Source: Streptomyces sp. SCSIO 75703
GTDB taxonomy: Bacteria; Actinomycetota; Actinomycetes; Streptomycetales; Streptomycetaceae
DNA length: 64,000 nt
Reading direction: 5' to 3'
NCBI RefSeq assembly: GCF_036607905.1
Contig: NZ_CP144555.1
Span: 6,634,001-6,698,000, forward strand
Shown: one piece after another, positions 8,190-17,067 of the stretch
Layout of the letters: every line of letters begins with the position of its first letter
Numbering within the stretch: position 1 is the stretch's first letter
Translations under genes and position numbers: made by a program
Notes under the pieces: model-generated
Seen by the model: only the letters and a program-made list of their open reading frames with translations
Database searches by the model: none
What the model was told of the DNA's origin: nothing

Positions 8190-8846
8190 GTGGCGCACAC
8201 CGGGAGGGAACGGCGGCGGACCCGGGCCACGCGGCGACGCGGGGCCGAGCTGGAGGAGGCCATCCTGCGAGCGGCCGCCGAGGTGCTGAAGGAGTCCGGC
8301 GTCCCGGGCCTGACGATGGACGAGGTGGCCCGGCGGGCCGGGACGAACAAGAACGCGCTGTACCGGCGCTGGCCCCACCGCGTCGCGCTCGGCGTGGCGG
8401 CGTACCGACGGCTGGCCGCGGCCGAGACCGTGCCGCCGGACACCGGCTCGCTGCGCGGCGACACCCTGGAGATGCTGCGGCGCGCCAACAGCACGTGGTC
8501 CTCGCCGTACGGGGAGATCCTGCGCGGCCTGATCGCGGCGGCCGGCAGCACCCCGGAACTCCTGGCCGAACTGCGCGACCCGGCGGCGAAGAGCGCCCAC
8601 GAGGCGGCCTGGCTGACCCTGCTCGGCCGGGCGGTCGCCCGCGGAGACGTCGCGCCCGAGGCGCTGCACCCGCGGGTGGCGCAGGTGCCCATGGCGCTGC
8701 TGCGGGACGAGTACGTGATGCTCGGGGCCCCCACCGTGCCCGACGCCGTCCTCGCCGAGATCGTCGACGAGGTCTTCCTGCCCCTGGTCCGCGGCCGGGG
8801 CTCCCGCGGCGGCGCGCCGGCGCTACGGGGCCCGCGACCGTCGTGA
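8190..8846 (+). CDS. TetR/AcrR-family regulator
   Basis: TetR regulator of 218 residues. The DNA-binding domain covers about residues 20-65, with recognition helix segment MDEVARRAGTNKNALYRRWP, followed by an all-helical ligand domain with the DUF/TetR_C-like segment ALLRDEYVML. The GTG start at 8190 follows GGGGAAGGG by 3-4 bases; the basic N-terminus is typical. Two palindromes of the TACGGTA family lie in the 149-bp divergent gap to the TIM-barrel gene, giving a clear candidate autoregulated switch. The effector is unknown. Confidence 0.92.
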   Translation: MAHTGRERRRTRATRRRGAELEEAILRAAAEVLKESGVPGLTMDEVARRAGTNKNALYRRWPHRVALGVAAYRRLAAAETVPPDTGSLRGDTLEMLRRANSTWSSPYGEILRGLIAAAGSTPELLAELRDPAAKSAHEAAWLTLLGRAVARGDVAPEALHPRVAQVPMALLRDEYVMLGAPTVPDAVLAEIVDEVFLPLVRGRGSRGGAPALRGPRPS

Positions 8847-8952
8847 GCGCGCGGGGGCGAGACGACCGCGGGACCGGATCACCGCCCGGCGCGGGTGGGG
8901 CGAGGCGGCTTCCGGGTGGCGCTGCCCCAAGGTGCCCCGTGTCGGGCACGGC

Positions 8953-9678
8953 TCACGGCAGGCCCTGGATGTTGGTGCGCTGGTGGCCGACGTTCCGTGT
9001 GCCCGGGGGTCTGCGGTTGCGGGGGCCGGCGGCGTCGGCCGGGCGGGAGCGGACCACCTGGTGCGGGGTGCCGGCCGGGGCCCGCTGGCCCGCGCGCGGG
9101 TCGCTCTGGAGCGACGGCAGGGTCAGGTGCCACCAGTCGCAGAGCCGTTCGGCGAGACGGTGCGGGCCCTCCAGGGACTCGGTGAGGGTGCAGAAGCCGA
9201 AGAAGGCGCGGACCAGCGTGCGCGCCGCGGCCGAGGGGCGGACGTGGGAGGCGAGTTGGCCGGTGGCCCGCGCCTGCGCCAGGAGGCGGGTGACGGCCGC
9301 GGTCCACACGACGAACGGGTCCGGCAGCGGGGCGTTGATGCTGTCGCGCTCGGCCCACAGGCGGGCGCCCGCCCGGGTGAGGGGGTCCTCGGCGAGGGCC
9401 TGGGCGATCTCGTAGCTGAGGGCGACGAGCCGTTCGAGCGGTGGCACGGCGTGGTCCGTGTACCGGTCGGTGAGGCCGGGCCAGGTGGCGAAGCCGTCCT
9501 GGACCACGGCGCGTGCGATGCCCTCCTTGCTGGCGTAGTGGAAGTAGACGGAGCCGCTGGTCCGGCCGGACCGGGCGCTTATGTCGTTGACGCTGGTGCC
9601 CGCGTACCCCTGTTCGGCGAAGAGGCAGGCCGCCGCTTCCAGGAGTGATCTGCGGGTTGCTCTGGCCCGTGCCTGCAC
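8953..9678 (-). CDS. ScbR/ArpA-like gamma-butyrolactone receptor homologue (TetR superfamily)
   Basis: TetR-superfamily protein of 241 residues. The helix-turn-helix stretch (LLEAAACLFAEQGYAG, then SGRTSGSVYFHYASKEGIA) and the C-terminal segments DPLTRAGARLW and RLCDWWHLTLPSLQ match the ArpA/ScbR group of Streptomyces autoregulator receptors rather than generic TetR. Known members bind gamma-butyrolactones or related signals and control antibiotic production and morphology. It has about 40 extra polar residues at the C-terminus. The GTG at 9678 lies directly before the conserved QARARATRRS start; an upstream in-frame extension to 9858 looks noncoding. No AfsA-type synthase is in the window, so it may be a pseudo-receptor. 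Confidence 0.78.
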   Translation of the reverse strand: MQARARATRRSLLEAAACLFAEQGYAGTSVNDISARSGRTSGSVYFHYASKEGIARAVVQDGFATWPGLTDRYTDHAVPPLERLVALSYEIAQALAEDPLTRAGARLWAERDSINAPLPDPFVVWTAAVTRLLAQARATGQLASHVRPSAAARTLVRAFFGFCTLTESLEGPHRLAERLCDWWHLTLPSLQSDPRAGQRAPAGTPHQVVRSRPADAAGPRNRRPPGTRNVGHQRTNIQGLP

Positions 9679-10215
9679 CGTCCGTCCGCCTTCGTTCGGC
9701 TCTGATGTGACGACGGAAATGTAGTGCGCCCGCGTACGCCGGGAGCGATAAGTACCCCCGCCCGCGCGGTAATTACGCATTTCTTTCGAATATGAACGCG
9801 TGCGGGTGGCCATTGGCCCCTTCCGGCGCCCTTCTTGCCTGTCGTCCGTCGGATTCACGTCACGCCGGAACCCGCGAGGTGTGCCCGGCGAATATGCCTC
9901 AACTTGCCGCCCGCAGGACTGAGGTGACGTCCCATCAGTAACGGGGGGCCCGGTGGCCGCCGGCCACCCCCATACACCCCGCGCCGTCGGCGGTCGAGCA
10001 CTCTAAGTAGTGATTGCCTCACGCTGCGCAGCGGAAATAACGTAGCCATTGCAATGTTTTCCATTTGCGGCTTAAAGCCCGAAATGTAGGCGGTTCTGCC
10101 GAGCGGGCGCCGGCGAGGACGGTGACGGTCCTGGCGTGTCCGGCACGAGAAGCCGCACCACCCCGAACCGCGGTCCCGCCACGGGCGCGACCGCCCGTTC
10201 TTCCAGGAGGCCACC
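9679..10215. other. Intergenic region between receptor homologue and HAD gene
   Basis: About 540 bp between divergent genes, with patches of lower GC than the surroundings (9716-9800 and 10010-10090). A perfect 10-bp palindrome CATTGCAATG lies at 10047-10056. I did not find a convincing ARE-type operator. A minus-strand open frame here (9855-10322) has no family features and is treated as noncoding. Confidence 0.5.
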
Positions 10216-10968
10216 GTGTCCACAACGGCACACCCCCTTCTCGACTGGTCACCCGAGGCCGTCGTCTTCGACTGCGACGGCACCCTGATGGACAGCGAGC
10301 GCCACTGGCAGGACGCGCGCAACCGGGCGTTCCGTCAGTTCGGCCTCCAGCCCCCGCAGGGCTTCGCGCACCGGGCCAAGGGCGTCCACTACGCCGACTG
10401 CGGGCGGATGATGGCCGAGGAGACGCACAAGCCCGACCTGGCGCCCGAGCTGACGGAGGCGCTGCTGCGCCACTTCCTCGCGCTCGTCGCCGAGGAGCCG
10501 CTGACCATGCCGGGCGCGGTCGAGTTCGTCCGGACCCTCTCCGGCCGGGTACCGCTCGCCGTGGCGAGCAACTGCCCCCTGGAAGTGGTCGAGGAGAGCC
10601 TCGGCCGGGCCGGACTGCGCCGCCACTTCCTGCACGTCGTCGTCCCCTCCGAGGACCCCGGCACCCCGGACGGCACCGCCGCCCGGCCCGACGGCACCGC
10701 CGGCGCACCCGTCGTACGCCCCAAACCGTGGCCGGACGTCTACGCGACGGCGGCCCGGCTCTGCGGGGTGCCCCCCGAGGCCGCCCTCGCCGTCGAGGAC
10801 TCCCTCACCGGCGTCGAATCGGCACGGCGGGCCGGGCTGCGGGTGCTCGGGGTCGGCCCGCTCACGGACCGGGCGGACGCCGAACAGGCCGACCTGTGGG
10901 TGAGCGCGCTGCACTCCGAGCAGATCCTGACATGGGCCCGCGACCGGGTGCCGCCTCCGGCGCCGTAG
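10216..10968 (+). CDS. HAD-family hydrolase (phosphatase/phosphoglucomutase-like)
   Basis: HAD-superfamily enzyme of 250 residues, CbbY/beta-phosphoglucomutase-like subgroup. Motif I is VFDCDGTLMDSE with the nucleophile Asp19 and acid Asp21; motif II is AVASN around residue 116; the motif III lysine is in VVRPKPWPDV, and motif IV is AVEDSLTGVE about residue 194. A helical cap lies between motifs I and II. Substrate unknown. GTG start with AGGAGG 8-9 bases upstream. It follows the receptor homologue divergently; HAD phosphatases are known to act in butyrolactone synthesis in some Streptomyces, but nothing in the sequence ties this one to that step. Confidence 0.88.
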   Translation: MSTTAHPLLDWSPEAVVFDCDGTLMDSERHWQDARNRAFRQFGLQPPQGFAHRAKGVHYADCGRMMAEETHKPDLAPELTEALLRHFLALVAEEPLTMPGAVEFVRTLSGRVPLAVASNCPLEVVEESLGRAGLRRHFLHVVVPSEDPGTPDGTAARPDGTAGAPVVRPKPWPDVYATAARLCGVPPEAALAVEDSLTGVESARRAGLRVLGVGPLTDRADAEQADLWVSALHSEQILTWARDRVPPPAP

Positions 10969-10989
10969 CGTCGCGGGCTCCCGTGTCCG

Positions 10990-11658
10990 CTAGCCGGAGC
11001 GGTCGCCGTCGAGGTGGGGGCCGAGGTCCCGCACGACGTCGGCGGCGGAGGCGAAGAGCAGCGCGACACCGACCGCGCCGGGGTCCGGGATGCCCTCGGC
11101 GCGTTCCCCGAGGTAGCTGGAACGGCCCATGCTCGCCCGCAGCCGGGCGGTCGCGCGCACCCCCTGCCACGCCGCGCGGGCCGCATCGGCCAGGGCCTGC
11201 TCGGGCCGGGAGGAACCGGAGGCCGAGTGGAGTGCCTCGGCGGCCGGGGTGAGGGCGTCCACCAGCGTCTTGTCACCCGGGGCGGCGTCGCCGACGCGCC
11301 GTATGGCGGCGAGTCCGTCGGCGACGCCCTCCGCGAGGGACGCCGCGGTGGCGCCGGAGGGCGCCACGGTGGCGGCCAGCGACTGGAGGAGCAGCCCGAA
11401 CAGGGGGCCGCTGGTGCCGCCGACCTCGTCGAGGAAGGCCGCCGCGGCGGCGTCCAGGGCGGCGGCGTCGTCCGGTCGGGTGAGGGCGTCCAGGCGGGCG
11501 AGGGCCGCCGAGGTGCCGAGGGCGAGGTTGGTGCCGAAGTCGCCGTCGCCGACCCGCTGGTCGAGGGAGGTGAGCTGGGGCTCGGTGGCACGGGCGGAGT
11601 CGGCGAAGCGGCGTATCCACAGTTCGCCGGAGAAGACGGCGGGAAGCGTGCTGGTCAT
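10990..11658 (-). CDS. dhaL: Dihydroxyacetone kinase subunit DhaL
   Basis: Nucleotide-binding DhaL subunit of 222 residues. The metal-binding aspartates are present in SLDQRVGDGDFGTN (Asp33, Asp38, Asp40), with Phe41 where many homologues have His. The helical-barrel motifs GGTSGPLFG and the late RASMGRSSYLGERA (phosphate/phospholipid clamp and end motif) are intact. ATG at 11658 is chosen since the upstream 19 residues are low complexity. It lies 53 bp downstream of dhaK. No DhaM or EI-type phosphotransfer protein is nearby, so ATP use or a distant DhaM must be assumed. Confidence 0.93.
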   Translation of the reverse strand: MTSTLPAVFSGELWIRRFADSARATEPQLTSLDQRVGDGDFGTNLALGTSAALARLDALTRPDDAAALDAAAAAFLDEVGGTSGPLFGLLLQSLAATVAPSGATAASLAEGVADGLAAIRRVGDAAPGDKTLVDALTPAAEALHSASGSSRPEQALADAARAAWQGVRATARLRASMGRSSYLGERAEGIPDPGAVGVALLFASAADVVRDLGPHLDGDRSG

Positions 11659-11711
11659 GAGGGGGCTCCCGAAGGTCGGTGGCCGGGGCCGGCGAGCGGT
11701 CGCGGGCGGGT

Positions 11712-12710
11712 TCACCAGCGCAGCGCGGCGGTGTGCACGGGCGCGTCGTAGAAGGGGAGGTCCGAGGGGTCGGCGACGAGCAGGGTGAGGGAGAAGCCGC
11801 GCATGTCCAAGGCGGTCACGTAGTCGCCGACCAGGGTGCGGGCGGGGGAGAGGCCGTGCCGGCCGAGCACCCGGGCGAACTCGCGGTGGATGGCGTACAG
11901 CTCCAGGGGCGTCACCGCCCCGAGCCCGTTCACGAGGGTCAGCAGGGTGCTCCCCGGCTCCGGGGCGAGCGCGGTGATCAGCTCCTCCGACATGCGGTCG
12001 ATCAGCGCGTCGAGGGGGCCCTGGCGGGCGGTGGCGCTGGCGCGTTCGCCGTGGATGCCGACGCCGTACTCGATCTCGTCGGCGTCGAGGTGGAAGGCGG
12101 GTTCGCCCAGGGTCGGCGCGGTATGGGCGGCGGAGGCCACGGCCAGGGTGCGGCAGCGGGCGGAGAGGCGGTCGCCCAGTTCCTGCAGTTCGGCCAGGCC
12201 CAGCCCGTCGTCGGCGGCGGCGCCGAGCAGTTTCTCGATCAGGACGGTGCCGCCCGTGCCGCGCCGGCCGGACGCGATGCCGTCCGCGTCCGAGGCCAGG
12301 TCGTCGTTGATCAGGACGCGGGCACAGGGGATGTCACAGCGGGCCAGGCGTTCGGCCGCTATGCCGAAGTTGATGCGGTCGCCGGTGTAGTTCTTCACGA
12401 TGTGCAGCACGCCCTCGGGCCGGGCCGCGGCCAGCGACCCCTCGTAGACCTGGCGGTTGTGCGGCGAGGCGAACACCCGACCGGGACAGGCCGCGTCGAG
12501 CATGCCGCGCCCCACGTAGCCGGCGTGCATGGGCTCGTGCCCGGCTCCGCCTCCGGAGACCAGCGCGACCCGCCGGGAGGGGGCCGTGTGGCGGGCGAGG
12601 AGGAAGCCGTGCTGCGGATCGAACGTGATCAGGTCGTCATGGACCAGAGCGAAGCCCTCAAGGGCGTCGGACACGAGTGCGTCACTGCTGTTCTCGAAGT
12701 ACCGGGCCAT
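11712..12710 (-). CDS. dhaK: Dihydroxyacetone kinase substrate-binding subunit DhaK
   Basis: DhaK of 332 residues, normal length. Key residues match the E. coli enzyme: covalent substrate-binding His220 in GVGIHGE, catalytic Asp111 in NYTGD, and His58 in SGGGAGHEP. With DhaL it phosphorylates dihydroxyacetone (or a related ketose such as erythrulose) to its phosphate. ATG at 12710 has GGAGG about 8 bases upstream. First gene of the dhaKL pair; divergent from a LysR gene across 454 bp, which is the likely regulator. Confidence 0.94.
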   Translation of the reverse strand: MARYFENSSDALVSDALEGFALVHDDLITFDPQHGFLLARHTAPSRRVALVSGGGAGHEPMHAGYVGRGMLDAACPGRVFASPHNRQVYEGSLAAARPEGVLHIVKNYTGDRINFGIAAERLARCDIPCARVLINDDLASDADGIASGRRGTGGTVLIEKLLGAAADDGLGLAELQELGDRLSARCRTLAVASAAHTAPTLGEPAFHLDADEIEYGVGIHGERASATARQGPLDALIDRMSEELITALAPEPGSTLLTLVNGLGAVTPLELYAIHREFARVLGRHGLSPARTLVGDYVTALDMRGFSLTLLVADPSDLPFYDAPVHTAALRW

Positions 12711-13164
12711 TCGGGTCCTCCGTCGTCGAGGGCCGCGAGCGGGCGAGTCGGTCGCTGCCGGCCGTCTCCCGCCGGAATGAAGTCCATGCTGCGGCCACAC
12801 CCGGGAGGCGGCAAGTCACGGACGGCCGCCCACGGTGGTGCGCCGTGCGCACAACGGAGCCACCCCGGGGCGTACGCGCGCCCTTCCGCTCCCCCATTCG
12901 TCGAACGTCCGTGCGGTATATGGGGGGCGCCGCCCCTCCCCTCGCCCGTCTGCCCGAGCGCGGCAGGAGGAGCGCGGCACGTGGGACGCGCCCCTCGCGC
13001 TCCCGCGCGCCGCCCGATGCGCGGAAAGCGCCACCGGTCCCGGCCCGGCCCTCCGTCACGGTGCGCGCAGCACGCGAAACCGTGACCTGAGGCTGGTCAC
13101 AAGGGCCCCGCGAGGCAGTAGGGTCCCTTTCAGCCAAGCCGAACATGACCGAAGCGGGGCATTC
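12711..13164. other. Divergent promoter region dhaK / lysR-type gene
   Basis: 454 bp without a credible gene. Contains one clear dyad at 13082-13100 (listed separately). Open frames on both strands run through it but show no family features. Confidence 0.6.
13082..13100. promoter_or_regulatory. LysR-type dyad GTGACC-N7-GGTCAC
   Basis: Perfect 6-bp arms around TGAGGCT, 65 bp upstream of the LysR GTG start. The spacing and position fit the recognition site of a LysR-type regulator in a divergent promoter. Confidence 0.55.
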
Positions 13165-14109
13165 GTGGACCTTGAGGCCCTTCACTCCTTCCTCGCGGTG
13201 GCCAAGCACCGGAGCATCTCCAAGGCCGCCGCCGGCCTCTACGTCACCCAGCCGACGATGAGCCAACGGCTGCGCCGACTGGAGGAGAGCCTCGGCTTCG
13301 CGCTGTTCGAACGCGGCTGGACCGGGGTGGTGCTCACCCCCCAGGGGTCCTACTTCCTGCCCTACGCCGCCACGCTCATCCGCGACCTGTCGAACGCCTC
13401 CGCCGTCCTCGGCACCAAGGACCCGGCCCGGCCCCGCAGCTTCGACGAGGTCGCCGGACACCCGCACAAGGTCATGTTCGGCGTGGACAACTGGCTGTCG
13501 GAACGCTCCGTGCGGGCCGTGGTGAGCAGCGCCCTCGGCTCCTACGGCGCCGACGAGTTCCGGGTCACGAGCCGGCCCGCCACCACCCTCATCGACCTGC
13601 TGGAACTCAACCAGCTCGACGCCGGGCTGTTCTACTCCACGGAGTCCGGCCACCCGTTCCACACCGAGGTCGTCGGCACCGAGGACATGGCGCTGGTCCA
13701 CCCGCCGGGCACCGTCCTGGAGGAGCACAGCGCCCCCGCCCTGACCGAACTGCTCTCCCGCTACCGGTTCGTCCTCTTCGACAACCCGGTGCTCACCCAC
13801 CACGCCCGCATCACCACGACGCTGATCGAGACCTACGAGATCTCCCGCTTCCACGTGGTGGACGACTACCGCACGATGCACGCCCTCATCCGGCTGGGCG
13901 AGTGCATCTCCGTCGTGCCGACCGGCGTGGTCCTCGCCGACCGGGAGCGCTGCGGCACCGACCTGCCCGCCACACCGCTGCCCGGACTCCTGCCGGAGAT
14001 CAACGTCACCGTCGGCGTCAGCGACGCGGGGCGCGACCACGGAGTGAGCGAGGAGTTCGCCGCGTCGGTCGCCCGGTTCCTGGACGCCGAAGCGCCCGGA
14101 GCCGGATGA
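13165..14109 (+). CDS. LysR-family transcriptional regulator
   Basis: LysR protein of 314 residues. HTH: DLEALHSFLAVAKHRSISKA followed by GLYVTQPTMSQRLRRLEES (about residues 20-45); the effector domain runs to the end. GTG at 13165 starts the conserved (V)DLEALHSF segment, and the long open frame upstream is noncoding. It is divergent from dhaKL and convergent with an MFS/isochorismatase pair; control of dhaKL is the simpler hypothesis because of the dyad upstream. Effector unknown. Confidence 0.92.
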   Translation: MDLEALHSFLAVAKHRSISKAAAGLYVTQPTMSQRLRRLEESLGFALFERGWTGVVLTPQGSYFLPYAATLIRDLSNASAVLGTKDPARPRSFDEVAGHPHKVMFGVDNWLSERSVRAVVSSALGSYGADEFRVTSRPATTLIDLLELNQLDAGLFYSTESGHPFHTEVVGTEDMALVHPPGTVLEEHSAPALTELLSRYRFVLFDNPVLTHHARITTTLIETYEISRFHVVDDYRTMHALIRLGECISVVPTGVVLADRERCGTDLPATPLPGLLPEINVTVGVSDAGRDHGVSEEFAASVARFLDAEAPGAG

Positions 14110-14129
14110 CCCCGCGCTCTCACGCGGGG
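14110..14129. terminator. Hairpin between convergent lysR-type and MFS genes
   Basis: CCCCGCG-CTCTCA-CGCGGGG immediately after the LysR stop; no U-tract, as is usual in streptomycetes. Likely terminator for the plus-strand gene, possibly acting in both directions. Confidence 0.6.
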
Positions 14130-14203
14130 CGTCCGGTCCGGGCGCGGGGCCCCCGGGGGAAAGGGGCCTGGGGACGGGGGTACGGGGCGGAGCTTTGGGC
14201 CGG

Positions 14204-15475
14204 TCAGGCGCCGGCGGGCGCCTTGGCGGCGGGGTCGGCCGCCTCGGTGAGGCCGGCCTTCTTCGGTGCCGTCTCCTGGAGGAAGGACGCGGCGACCACA
14301 CAGAGCACCAGCCCGCCCAGCGCCAGGTAGAGGACGGTCTCGATGCCGTGGTTCTGCGCCAGGTAACCGGCGACGGACGGGGCCACACCGCCGCCGAAGA
14401 TCTCCGCGACGCCCATGACGGTGCCGGCGGCGGCGCCCATCAGCCCGGCGGGCACGGACTCCACGGTGACGGTGCCGGCGAGCAGGGCCAGGCAGCCGTT
14501 GGCGCCGAAGGCGATGAAGAACAGCAGCAGGAACAGCAGCGGCACCACCGGGCCCTGGAAGATGAAGCCGATCAGCATCGCCATCGCCATCAGCAGCGCG
14601 GCGACCACCACGGGCTTGCGGCCGAACCGGTCGGAGAGCCCGGGGATCACGAGCTGGCCGGCGAAGGCGCCGAAACCGATGCCGGAGGCGATGACGCCCA
14701 TTTGGGTGGTGCCGATGCCCTGGTGGTCGACGAGATAGCTCGGCACCATGGCGCTGAGCACGAAGATGCAGGTCATCGCGCCGCACAGGGCCAGGATCGC
14801 CAGCCGGATGTTGCGGTAGCGGAAGACGTCCAGCCAGCGGGGCTTCTCGCCGGGGGCGGCGGCGACGACCGCGGACTCGAAGGCGGGGAGCTGGTGCGGC
14901 TCACGGATGGTCCGGAAGACGAACCAGGCCAGCACCAGTCCGGGCAGCAGCATGATGCCGAAGACCCAGTGCCAGCTCGGCAGGATGCGCAGGAGCTGGG
15001 TGGCGATGATGGGGCCCAGGCCGACGCCGAACAGGGCGAAGGTGCTCTGCTGGATGCCCATGTTCAGCCCGCGCCGCCGCGGAGGCGACGCCTCCGCCGT
15101 GGCCGCCACCGCCGTCGGGGAGAACGCGCCCTCGGTGACGCCCATGATGACGCGCACCATCAGGAGGCTGAAGAGTCCGCCGACCAGTCCGGTCAGCAGC
15201 GAACAGACCGAGAAGAACACGATCGACGCGACCAGGATCTTGCGCCGTCCCAGCCGGTCGGAGAGACCGCCCATGAGAAGGGAAGAAGCGCCCCAGGCGA
15301 GACCGAGAACACCGATGATGTTCCCCAGGTCCTGATAGTCCAGCCCGAGTTCCTTCATCATCGACGGGAAGAGCGGACTGATGATCCAGCGGTCCAGACC
15401 TACGAGACCGAAACCGAGGGACAGCAGCAGTACCGCGGAACGCTCATAGCGGACGTCGTACTCTTTCGTCGTCAT
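14204..15475 (-). CDS. MFS transporter, 12 TM
   Basis: Major facilitator of 423 residues with 12 hydrophobic segments. The loop 2-3 signature GGLSDRLGRRKIL (about residues 69-81) and its repeat GLSDRFGRKPVV in the second half are intact; an early DRW in TM1 (GLDRWIISP) suggests a proton/anion symporter of the organic acid type. Its start ATG overlaps the stop of the isochorismatase-like gene by 4 bp (ATGA), so both are made together and the hydrolase probably works on the imported compound. Substrate unknown. Confidence 0.9.
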   Translation of the reverse strand: MTTKEYDVRYERSAVLLLSLGFGLVGLDRWIISPLFPSMMKELGLDYQDLGNIIGVLGLAWGASSLLMGGLSDRLGRRKILVASIVFFSVCSLLTGLVGGLFSLLMVRVIMGVTEGAFSPTAVAATAEASPPRRRGLNMGIQQSTFALFGVGLGPIIATQLLRILPSWHWVFGIMLLPGLVLAWFVFRTIREPHQLPAFESAVVAAAPGEKPRWLDVFRYRNIRLAILALCGAMTCIFVLSAMVPSYLVDHQGIGTTQMGVIASGIGFGAFAGQLVIPGLSDRFGRKPVVVAALLMAMAMLIGFIFQGPVVPLLFLLLFFIAFGANGCLALLAGTVTVESVPAGLMGAAAGTVMGVAEIFGGGVAPSVAGYLAQNHGIETVLYLALGGLVLCVVAASFLQETAPKKAGLTEAADPAAKAPAGA

Positions 15476-16101
15476 GCCGCTCTTCCTTCCGTGCTTTCCC
15501 GGATCTCCGCGACCAGCTCCCGGGTCTGGAGAACCCGGCCGAAGAAGGTGCCGATGTTCTCCTCCGTGGCCTTCTGCGCGGCCTCACTGCGCGCACCGGT
15601 GGCGTCCGCGACGAACGCCACCTTGAAATCGCGCATGTACGCGCTGCGCGCCGTCGAATCGCAGCAGACCTCGGTGAGGGTGCCGATGATGATGACCGTG
15701 TCCACCTGTCGCAGGCCCGAGATGCTGTTCAGCACGGTCTCGAGCGGCGTGTTGTGGAAGAAGTCGTAGCGGTGCTTCGGGATGACGACGTCCTCGGGTT
15801 CCGGCGCGAGGTCGTCGACGATCTCCACTCCGGGCGTACCGCTGCGCATTCCCGCGGTGAGCAGCGCCGGGTTGTAGGTGGATTCCAGCGGCGACACGTT
15901 GAACGTGTCGAGAAGGACGTGCCGGCTGTAGACGACCGGAATTCCGGCCGCCCGGCACTCGGAGATGACCTCCTGCATCTGCGGTATCCGCCGGCGTGCC
16001 ATCGGCACCTCCATCGGGTACCCCTCCAGAACGAAATCGTTCTGCATGTCGATCACGAGCAGTGCCGTATTCTTCGGATTCACGCGCCACATCGCGTTCA
16101 A
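15472..16101 (-). CDS. Isochorismatase-family cysteine hydrolase
   Basis: Cysteine hydrolase of 209 residues. The catalytic triad of the family is visible: Asp18 (VIDMQNDF), Lys109 (IPKHRYDFF) and Cys146 (GTLTEVCC). Relatives hydrolyse isochorismate, nicotinamide, N-carbamoylsarcosine or ureidoacrylate; none is favoured here. The likely start is TTG at 16101, since GAGGAG stands 8 bases before it; an ATG three codons later would have a spacing of about 17. Translationally coupled to the downstream MFS gene, which suggests uptake and hydrolysis of an amide or enol-ether. Confidence 0.9.
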   Translation of the reverse strand: MNAMWRVNPKNTALLVIDMQNDFVLEGYPMEVPMARRRIPQMQEVISECRAAGIPVVYSRHVLLDTFNVSPLESTYNPALLTAGMRSGTPGVEIVDDLAPEPEDVVIPKHRYDFFHNTPLETVLNSISGLRQVDTVIIIGTLTEVCCDSTARSAYMRDFKVAFVADATGARSEAAQKATEENIGTFFGRVLQTRELVAEIRESTEGRAA

Positions 16102-17067
16102 CGGGTGGACTCCTCTTGCGCTGCGAAATGCGGAAGGCCCGGATCTCGGCCCCGGTTGAGTGAGCCCTGAGCCTAACCGCGAAGCGCGTTCCCCCAGTCA
16201 TAGGAATTCTTTATACCGTCCGGAGGCCCGGGGACGACCACACGCGGGCACCCGCCCGGCACGGCGGCGGAGCCGGCGCGCGGCCGGGTGGAAAGAGGGC
16301 GAGAGAGGGGGGAGGGGGAGAGGGAGGGGCAGAGGGGAGGGGAGGGGCAGAGGGGGGCCGGAGTCCCGTCGGGCGGTGCCGGTGCGCCGCAGCGTGGCCG
16401 CACAGCGGTGCGGGGCCACGAGGGATTCCAACTCCCCGGCGGCCGACGGGACTCGGAGCGTCTCCGGAGAGCCTTGAGAAGACCGAGGGGGATCGCGCAG
16501 GCGATGTCCGGACGCTCCTGGGCCCCTCGCGGAACGGGCAGTCGTGCGGCAGCCTGCGGACCGCGCCCGCCGCGGAGCCGGACACCGGGTGCGGAGGGCC
16601 CGCCCGGCCCGGTGGCGGAGGGGGCGTCGCCCCGGCCGACCCGTCCGGCTGGGCGGTGAAGCCCGTGCCCTCCAGCGTCGCCACCAGCGGGCGTTCTCCC
16701 TCCTCGGCGCCGAGCCGTACGGAGGGGGCGGTTGCCTCGGGCAGGCAGAGGCTCCGCACCCGGCCGTTCCCGCGGCGGGGCGCGTGAAAAGGGGTCAGGA
16801 GGTCACCGGCACAGGGTGACCGGGTGCCGTGCGCCGTCCGCGGGGGCTGCGCGGAGGCGCCACGTCGCCCGACGACCGGGGCGCGGGTGCGGGGGCGCGG
16901 GGGCGCGGGGCGTGGTGACCGGGCCACGCCACCCCGGCCGACGGCGGCGTGGAGGACCGCCCGGCCGCGGCCGGGGACGGGGGGTCCGACGCCGGGTGGG
17001 CCGTGCGCGCGGCCCGGGGCGCCACCCGGCGAGAGCGCGGAACCCCCGCCGGGCCGGGCCCGCCCGC
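16102..17067. other. 966-bp region without a credible gene
   Basis: Upstream of the isochorismatase-like gene and downstream of the methyltransferase. Several open frames cross it, all low in complexity and without motifs. It holds the polypurine tract at 16287-16357. Promoter signals for the 16101 gene should lie at its left end, where GC is lower (16180-16220). Confidence 0.6.
16287..16357 (+). repeat. Polypurine (G/A) tract
   Basis: About 70 bases almost entirely G and A, broken only by three C, with repeated GAGGGG/GGAGGGG units. Such runs can form triplex or G-quadruplex structure. No coding sense found. Confidence 0.8.

Noticed and set aside
9855..10322. 155-residue minus-strand ORF upstream of the HAD gene
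   Set aside because: Lies in AT-richer intergenic DNA with poor third-position bias, and overlaps the HAD start.
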